Below, piece by piece: positions 6,929 through 11,693 of a stretch of 11,693 nt of DNA. The stretch is from positions 1-11,693 of the forward strand of contig WSZW01000103.1 in NCBI GenBank assembly GCA_013139905.1, given 5' to 3'. The position numbers and the translations under genes were made by a program. Below the pieces are notes generated by a model that saw only the letters and a list, made by a program, of their open reading frames with translations, had not been told where the DNA came from and ran no database searches. Origin of the DNA: an archaeon (GTDB lineage: Archaea; EX4484-52; B79-G9). The stretch's first letter is position 1; the number at the start of each line of letters is the position of its first letter.

Positions 6929-6934
6929 ATCACC
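6929..6934 (-). promoter_or_regulatory. ribosome binding site GGTGAT setting a GTG start
   Basis: On the minus strand AAAAGGTGATTTAT precedes GTG 6924 with a 4-nt spacer, close to the spacing used by NAC. The only nearby ATG (6926-6924) is out of frame and runs into TAG after three codons. Confidence 0.6.
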
Positions 6935-6944
6935 TTTTATATTT

Positions 6945-7012
6945 ACAAATCTTAATATTTGTGAAATTAATTATCACTTATTAATCACTAACAATAAATT
7001 ATATAATCACTA
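6945..7012. promoter_or_regulatory. divergent promoter region with dyad and phased repeats
   Basis: This lies between the minus-strand small gene and the plus-strand permease. A dyad ACAAAT-CTTAAT-ATTTGT spans 6945-6962. The hexamer ATCACT occurs three times in the same direction at 6973-6978, 6984-6989 and 7006-7011, offset by 11 and 22 bp, that is one and two helical turns. A TATA-like stretch AAATTATATAAT (6997-7007) would start permease transcription about 25 bp downstream, only a few bases before ATG 7032. Regulator binding is inferred. Confidence 0.45.
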
Positions 7013-7031
7013 AAATATATAAATTAAAAAC

Positions 7032-8240
7032 ATGTTTTTAGATATTTTACTCGTAATTCTGATAGGTAGTTTAATAGGTACAATAACGGGCCTTATCCCC
7101 GGACTTCATGTGAACATGATTGCAGCATTCATTCTTACAACAACAATTAACTCACCAACAGAGCCAATAATCATAAGTTGTTTTTTAATATCCCTTGCAA
7201 TCACACACAGTTTTGTTGATTTTATACCCGGAATTTATTTAGGAGCGCCAGATAGTACAACCGCACTCGCCGTTCTTCCCGGACACAAATATCTGCTTAA
7301 AGGAAAAGGTCACATGGCTATTTTTTTAAGTGTTGCCGGCGGAATATCCTCAATAATCATACTAATATTATTAAGCCCTATACTTTTTCTGATTCTACCA
7401 AAATTATATGAATCCATAAAATATTTTGTTCCGTTAATGCTTGTCATAATTGTAACATACATGATCCTAATTGAAAAAAACAAAAAAGACGCGCTAATAA
7501 TTACATTACTCTCCGGGCTTTTAGGACTACTGTCATTTAATACAATTTTAAAAGAAGAACAAATATTTACCGCTTTACTTGGTGGTTTGTTTGGTTTAAG
7601 CACAATTGCCACAGCTTTCACATCTAAAACCAAAATCCCAAAACAATCACTTCAAACAAAAATAACATCAAAAGAATTTGTATCCGGCGGTTTTTTAGGA
7701 TTTATTGCAGGACTCGTGGCAGGAATACTACCGGGAATTGGAAGTTCTCAATCAGCAATACTGCTAAACAAACTTGCAGACATAAAAGGTGCCAGAAAAT
7801 ACATAATTTCACTTGGAGCCATAAACACCACAGCAGCCATTCTATCTGTAATTGCAATATACTTAATAGGGCGAGCTAGAAGCGGCATCGCCGTTGCAAT
7901 AAATCACATAACAACCACAATAACAATTGATAACATACTATTATTTGTTTGTGTATCTCTAATATCCGCATCAATCGCATCTATTCTAACTTTAGAATTA
8001 TCCAAAAAAGCAACAATACACATAACACCGGAAAGATACACAAAAATAAACATATTCATATTTGTATTCGTATTACTCTCAATCATATGGATTTCCGATT
8101 TCGCTGGTCTAATAATTGCAATTTCAGGGATGTTTTTAGGAATATACACTCAAATTAGTCACGTGAAAAAAAGTCTTCTTATGAATGCTCTTGTGATACC
8201 GATTATATTGTATTTTTTGGGAATTCACATTACAATATAA
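7032..8240 (+). CDS. TctA/DUF112-type archaeal membrane permease
   Basis: An integral membrane protein of 402 residues with about ten hydrophobic segments. It resembles the archaeal branch of the tripartite tricarboxylate transporter permease family (TctA, PF01970; older name DUF112). Two similar glycine-proline turns mark its internal duplication: GLIPGLHVN at residues 20-28 and GILPGIGSSQS at 231-241. FIPGIYLGAPDSTTALAVLPGHKYLLKGKGHMA (64-96) is the long conserved loop after the second segment. Bacterial TctA proteins are longer (about 500) and work with a periplasmic TctC and small TctB; neither is seen here, which is usual for archaeal members, so the substrate is unknown. No ribosome binding site precedes ATG 7032, and the TATA placement implies a leaderless mRNA. 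It converges on DP2 across a 331-bp gap. Confidence 0.8.
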   Translation: MFLDILLVILIGSLIGTITGLIPGLHVNMIAAFILTTTINSPTEPIIISCFLISLAITHSFVDFIPGIYLGAPDSTTALAVLPGHKYLLKGKGHMAIFLSVAGGISSIIILILLSPILFLILPKLYESIKYFVPLMLVIIVTYMILIEKNKKDALIITLLSGLLGLLSFNTILKEEQIFTALLGGLFGLSTIATAFTSKTKIPKQSLQTKITSKEFVSGGFLGFIAGLVAGILPGIGSSQSAILLNKLADIKGARKYIISLGAINTTAAILSVIAIYLIGRARSGIAVAINHITTTITIDNILLFVCVSLISASIASILTLELSKKATIHITPERYTKINIFIFVFVLLSIIWISDFAGLIIAISGMFLGIYTQISHVKKSLLMNALVIPIILYFLGIHITI

Positions 8241-8312
8241 TCACACAACACGCAAATTTGTGAACTAATACAAACAATTCATGACATCACATACCTGATT
8301 GTTAACTTCATA

Positions 8313-8335
8313 CACCCCCCTATTTCCTGTGGAAC
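8313..8335 (-). repeat. ORB-like element 1
   Basis: On the plus strand it is CAC plus a C-run, TA, then TTTCCTGTGGAAC. On the minus strand this is GTTCCACAGGAAA, two bases, then GGGGGG. The core TTCC-nnn-GGAA dyad followed by a G-string on one side is the layout of archaeal ORBs, where the Orc1/Cdc6 winged helix reads the dyad and the AAA+ domain contacts the G-string. The G-string is 2 bp closer to the core than in element 2. Confidence 0.65.
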
Positions 8336-8347
8336 TTTTTTGATACA

Positions 8348-8356
8348 TATATAAAG
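8348..8356 (-). promoter_or_regulatory. strong TATA-like box between the two ORB-like elements
   Basis: On the minus strand GAAAATC precedes TTTATATATG, resembling a BRE (purine, AAA) joined to an archaeal TATA box. It would start a leftward transcript near 8325, inside ORB-like element 1. No credible gene lies in that direction before the permease coding strand. The sequence is nearly symmetric and could also act rightwards, or be only AT-rich origin DNA. Confidence 0.3.
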
Positions 8357-8393
8357 ATTTTCAATTTCGTTCACAAAATAAGAGTATTATATT

Positions 8394-8418
8394 CACCCCC
8401 CTTCATTTCCTGTGGAAC
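8394..8418 (-). repeat. ORB-like element 2
   Basis: Same 13-bp core TTTCCTGTGGAAC as element 1, in the same orientation and 83 bp further on (about eight helical turns). On the minus strand it reads GTTCCACAGGAAA, TGAA, then GGGGGG, which is closer to the archaeal ORB consensus than element 1 because the A-rich link and G-string spacing are complete. Confidence 0.7.
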
Positions 8419-8551
8419 ACCATACAACATCAAATATTTAAAAAACGCAAACAAGAAACCCAATAATATTCATGTGTGAATAAAAACACATAACTGTGAA
8501 TTGCGTGTAGAAAAAAATCAATAATTATATCTAAATAATATTAAAAATCAT

Positions 8552-8569
8552 AAAATAAAAAAACAAAAA
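8552..8569 (-). terminator. U-rich terminator of DP2
   Basis: Just past the DP2 TGA, the minus strand has runs of 5, 7 and 4 T separated by single bases (8565-8569, 8557-8563, 8552-8555). Archaeal RNA polymerase terminates on such T-tracts without a hairpin. It would stop DP2 transcription before the ORB-like elements. Confidence 0.6.
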
Positions 8570-8571
8570 CA

Positions 8572-11500
8572 TCATTTAAAATTAGAAAGATTTAATTGTC
8601 TTGCTTTTTTACCAAAAAGAGAATCCACAGCATTTTCAATTAATAAAAATTGTTGTCTTGTATATAAAGATAAATTATACCTATCCATCATTTGTTTTGA
8701 AGGCTCAATATATTTTCTAACAGCGCCTTCCGATACCGTCAACACAAGCTTTCCGTGACATTTAATACAACGTCCTAAAAGAGGAACCCTACGATACTTT
8801 TCATTACAACTAATACATCTTAATTTTTGGCGTGAAAATGTTCTTAAATTTCCTTTTATGTCTTTTAAAAAATGCTTATTTAAAACCAATTCTGTAACTT
8901 TTTTTGCATCACACGCACGTATTTTATCCGCAATAGATAATTGACCTGCTATTTTCTCACTCATCAAATCAAGTTCAACGTATTTCGTTTTTTTCGGCCC
9001 ATCATTAATATTATCTGTTTCATGAGTATACATACAATGAAATGCGCTTGGTTTTCCAATTCTATCAGCATATATCTCTATTTTAGCCTTCAAATCCCAC
9101 GGATATTTATACTCTAGCGTCTCTTCATAAAATTGCAACGGATATTTATCAACAACATCAACATTCCATGATTCATCATCAACTTCTTCTGGATTCATTT
9201 TTGTTGTAAGTACAAGCGGCGCATCCATAGTTCTACCACCGCGAGTATTAGGTAAATATGTTCTTGAAAAATTAAGAAGTGAATCCATTAAAAGCATAAA
9301 TGAATCTTCATCCCCATCACAATTTCTTCTTTTACCTGCATGCCAATACGGATGCGCAAAACAAACCTTTGCTTTTGTAAACCCAATAATCCTGCCAATA
9401 ATACCTGCAGACGTGTGTGGCGCAAGACCAATTACAAGCTGTCCAATTAAATCTTCTCTTGTTTTTATATTATAATACGATTCGAGCCCATAAAATGAAA
9501 CTAAAAGATCATCAACAAACATAGAAACACGCATAAGATATTCAACAGACGAAAAATCATCATTATCAGATATCAATATATCTTGAGTTTTAAGTTCAAG
9601 CACCTGATTATCAGACACTAACTCTTTCCCATCTTTATCCTTAAAATAACCAAGAGATTTTAACTTTTCAATAGATACATCCGCTTCTTTTGGTTTAAAA
9701 TGTGTTAAAGTAACATCAGAAGAATCATAACGTGTAGTTCCGTCTTTATTTACATAAAGATCATATTTTGTTCTTAAAAGTCCTTTATCAATAGGTTCAA
9801 CATTTTTAGACCCGCTGGATACCGCCCTTACTCCTTTAAATAAAATCGGTTTTTCGCGCATATTCAATCGTTTCATCGCAGTATCTAATTCGTCCTTGAT
9901 GTTTATTATCGTTTTTTTATACATTACCGTAGGATAATTACAATGCGTATCCGTATCTACTTTTAATCCACACAATCGACAAAACTTTTGTGGTTTTGTT
10001 GGAGTTTTACAATCAAAGCAAGTAGGATAATAAACTTCCTTTTTACAGGTAGGACAAAAATAAACTGAAACCATGGTATCTACTTTACCAACTTTATACG
10101 ACTCCATTATATTTCTCATGCGTCCCCCTTCCTCGCCGCAAGGAAATAATGACTGTGGTCTACCCTTCAATAATCGACGTTCTGCTTTTTCAGGACGACC
10201 CATTTTAGTGCCTACTCGAATAATTCCTTTTTCACGCACAATAACTGGTGATATTTCATTTAATAAACTCATCACCGTATCGCATGTCTCTGCTTTTTTC
10301 ACAAGTTCACTTATGTTTTTTTTGTCTGGTTTTCCCAAAACGTGAAATAAAGCGAGAGATTTTCCTTCAAGAATGACCATATTATCTCTTAATTTATGAG
10401 GCACACAAAGAGTTTCTAATATTTTTTTTTCTTTGCTTTCAAGATTTTCTTCGCAACTTAAGATATGTTGTTCATCTGTTATTTTTGCATCAACAAACCA
10501 ATTCATTAATTTTACAATATCCTCTTTTGTAATGTCATGATAAAAGAAATTATAATATGGATGAATGGGTATTTTATATTTCAAAGATATATCTAGCGCC
10601 AATTTCAACATTGGTGGTTTATATGGCGGTATAATATATTCATTATATTTATCAATATCTTTTTTTGCTGCCCGTTCCAATTCTTGCGCCCACCATTCTT
10701 CAACATAAGAAGATGGAAGAAGAATATGACCGTTACTTACAAATTCTCCGTAAGGTATTAAATCATCACCAAGTGATAATATTTCTTGAACTTCCCTAGT
10801 ATAATTTTTAACATCATCTAGCGTTCTTAATTCTAAAACATCCCCATTTTTTAAAAGAACAACGGGCGGTTCAATCGTATCACACCCAGTACACACCGTT
10901 GCTTTACCGGGGAATTCTGTCGCAATTTGTGTTCCGATTGCAGTAAATTCAATAAGTTGTATGGCTGCAGTGTGAAATGCTGTTGATGCCAATCCTCCGG
11001 TTCTTGACCGACCATACCGTAAACGAAAACCACCAGGTCTTCCGGGAAATGAAAAAACAGGTCGACCCGCAATTACTTTAGACATATATTTCGCATTAGG
11101 ACTGTATTTTGACGACTCAGAATCATCACCCTTTGAAACAGAATGAATGCTTTGTTTTAATTTTATGAATTTTTTAAGCCACATCCACGAATCTAACTTA
11201 TATTCTTTAGGATATTTTCTGACACGTTTAAGCATCTTTTCTGCCTTTAATGGAAGACCATCTAAAAGAACAAGACACATACCGCCACGAATTTTATTTG
11301 TCTCTACACGCTCTAAATCCTTATAATTTGAAACCTCTAATTTTTCAGTAGGATCTCCCGTAATTTCAATCATAACATTTTTTATTATCATTTCAATTTC
11401 TTCTTTAGTCGGGTGATATTGTTTTGCAGTAACTCTAGAATAATAATCTTCCACCTCAGTAACGTATCTTTGAACTTCTGTTTCTGATGGTTTATATGGT

Positions 11501-11693
11501 CCTATTCCCAAATGTAAACGTATAAAGTCTGCAGCAAGAACAGACATTGCAGATGCAGTTCCACCCGCACTTCTAATTGGTCCTGAATAATAAACAGCTA
11601 TATATTCACTTCCATCTGGATTTTTCTTAATTTTAATATCAGAAATACCTTCAAGTGGCGCCGTAACAAGACCTAACGTAAGATATGCAACCG
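8572..11693 (-). CDS. polC: DNA polymerase D large catalytic subunit DP2, N-terminus beyond the window
   Basis: Catalytic chain of archaeal PolD, which with DP1 (3'-5' exonuclease) replicates the chromosome. The frame stays open to the right edge: the 48 codons before ATG 11547 read VAYLTLGLVTAPLEGI ... YYSGPIRSAGGTASA, conserved DP2 sequence, so ATG 11547 is internal. About 1039 residues are visible, with perhaps 70-100 missing. Seen from the N-terminus: GPIRSAGGT; GRPVFSFPGRPGGFRLRYGR (plus strand about 11010-11070); zinc-binding cysteines C-x2-C ... C-x2-C ... C-x2-C at about 9940-10056; GLAPHTSAGIIGRIIGF; the catalytic NCDGDED with Asp codons at 9316-9318 and 9310-9312; and a C-terminal zinc finger C-x2-C-x12-C-x2-C at about 8758-8817. 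The protein ends in QLNLSNFK, a partial PCNA-binding (PIP) motif. No intein interrupts the catalytic region. Confidence 0.97.
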   Translation of the reverse strand, partial: VAYLTLGLVTAPLEGISDIKIKKNPDGSEYIAVYYSGPIRSAGGTASAMSVLAADFIRLHLGIGPYKPSETEVQRYVTEVEDYYSRVTAKQYHPTKEEIEMIIKNVMIEITGDPTEKLEVSNYKDLERVETNKIRGGMCLVLLDGLPLKAEKMLKRVRKYPKEYKLDSWMWLKKFIKLKQSIHSVSKGDDSESSKYSPNAKYMSKVIAGRPVFSFPGRPGGFRLRYGRSRTGGLASTAFHTAAIQLIEFTAIGTQIATEFPGKATVCTGCDTIEPPVVLLKNGDVLELRTLDDVKNYTREVQEILSLGDDLIPYGEFVSNGHILLPSSYVEEWWAQELERAAKKDIDKYNEYIIPPYKPPMLKLALDISLKYKIPIHPYYNFFYHDITKEDIVKLMNWFVDAKITDEQHILSCEENLESKEKKILETLCVPHKLRDNMVILEGKSLALFHVLGKPDKKNISELVKKAETCDTVMSLLNEISPVIVREKGIIRVGTKMGRPEKAERRLLKGRPQSLFPCGEEGGRMRNIMESYKVGKVDTMVSVYFCPTCKKEVYYPTCFDCKTPTKPQKFCRLCGLKVDTDTHCNYPTVMYKKTIINIKDELDTAMKRLNMREKPILFKGVRAVSSGSKNVEPIDKGLLRTKYDLYVNKDGTTRYDSSDVTLTHFKPKEADVSIEKLKSLGYFKDKDGKELVSDNQVLELKTQDILISDNDDFSSVEYLMRVSMFVDDLLVSFYGLESYYNIKTREDLIGQLVIGLAPHTSAGIIGRIIGFTKAKVCFAHPYWHAGKRRNCDGDEDSFMLLMDSLLNFSRTYLPNTRGGRTMDAPLVLTTKMNPEEVDDESWNVDVVDKYPLQFYEETLEYKYPWDLKAKIEIYADRIGKPSAFHCMYTHETDNINDGPKKTKYVELDLMSEKIAGQLSIADKIRACDAKKVTELVLNKHFLKDIKGNLRTFSRQKLRCISCNEKYRRVPLLGRCIKCHGKLVLTVSEGAVRKYIEPSKQMMDRYNLSLYTRQQFLLIENAVDSLFGKKARQLNLSNFK

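Larger units (their letters stand above)
8241..8571. other. gene-free region, candidate replication origin
   Basis: A 331-bp gap between convergent genes; I find no credible gene or structured RNA in it. It holds two directly repeated ORB-like elements, very AT-rich DNA between them (10 G/C in the 58 bases 8336-8393) and an even poorer tract at about 8509-8563. It also contains the inverted repeats ACACGCAA (8248-8255) with TTGCGTGT (8501-8508), and TTTGTGAAC (8257-8265) with GTTCACAAA (8369-8377). Repeated origin recognition boxes plus an AT-rich unwinding zone is the known design of archaeal origins, and the neighbour encodes the replicative polymerase. No orc1/cdc6 gene is in the window. 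Function is inferred; an Orc1/Cdc6-bound control region is the alternative. Confidence 0.6.

Noticed and set aside
8279..8311. Ten-codon minus-strand ORF starting 3 nt after the GGGGGGTG of ORB box 1
   Set aside because: The apparent ribosome binding site is the G-string of the repeated box, the peptide is tiny, and ORB box 2 is followed by a different short frame, so nothing suggests a conserved peptide.
8241..8571. CRISPR array or tRNA gene in the gene-free gap
   Set aside because: Only two copies of the repeat exist, its flanks diverge, and no tRNA arms (GGTTCGAATC-like T-loop) are visible on either strand.
9100..9500. Possible intein in the DP2 catalytic region
   Set aside because: The sequence runs without interruption through GLAPHTSAGIIGRIIGF and NCDGDED, and no splicing-type Cys/Ser start or His-Asn end block is present.
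10073..10345. 90-residue plus-strand reading frame inside the DP2 gene
   Set aside because: Antisense shadow of a highly conserved coding region, without a ribosome binding site or promoter; the same holds for other opposite-strand frames within the ATPase genes.

Overview
The window comes from an AT-rich archaeon. It carries an A-type (archaeal) ATP synthase operon, an archaeal nascent polypeptide-associated complex protein, and the large subunit of D-family DNA polymerase (DP2). PolD points to the Euryarchaeota or a related/DPANN lineage and away from Crenarchaeota (Thermoproteota). I cannot place it further. Starts are marked by GGTGAT-type Shine-Dalgarno sites with some TTG and GTG initiation. 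One gene appears leaderless.

Layout. Positions 2-511 hold the 3' part of a GNAT acetyltransferase gene that is open to the left edge. Positions 512-635 are a promoter/leader with a perfect dyad at 591-606. Positions 636-6227 are the tightly packed ATPase operon c(K)-E-C-F-A-B-D, with several overlapping genes. The membrane stator subunit a/I and the stalk partner H are not in the window. NAC (6224-6559) lies on the minus strand and overlaps the end of atpD tail to tail by 4 bp. Behind it is an unrecognised 99-aa minus-strand gene (6625-6924). A divergent promoter region with helically phased repeats (6925-7031) separates that gene from a plus-strand TctA/DUF112-type membrane permease (7032-8240). 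Positions 8241-8571 have no gene. Positions 8572-11693 hold DP2 on the minus strand; its N-terminus lies beyond the right edge.

The most notable region is the 331-bp gap between the convergent permease and DP2 genes. It contains two directly repeated copies of CCCCCC-n(2 or 4)-TTTCCTGTGGAAC, 83 bp apart. On the minus strand this reads GTTCCACAGGAAA followed by a G6 run, which has the architecture of archaeal origin recognition boxes (ORBs) bound by Orc1/Cdc6. With the very AT-rich DNA between and beside the boxes and the adjoining replicative polymerase gene, this is a candidate chromosomal replication origin. Genes on both sides would be transcribed head-on to forks leaving it.

Functionally, the ATPase genes encode the A1 motor (A3B3, D, F), the peripheral stalk E, the connector C and the rotor ring c. 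The c subunit keeps every side-chain position used to bind Na+ in the Enterococcus hirae K ring, so Na+ coupling is plausible. The catalytic A subunit has an unusual P-loop, GGFGTGKT instead of GPFGSGKT.
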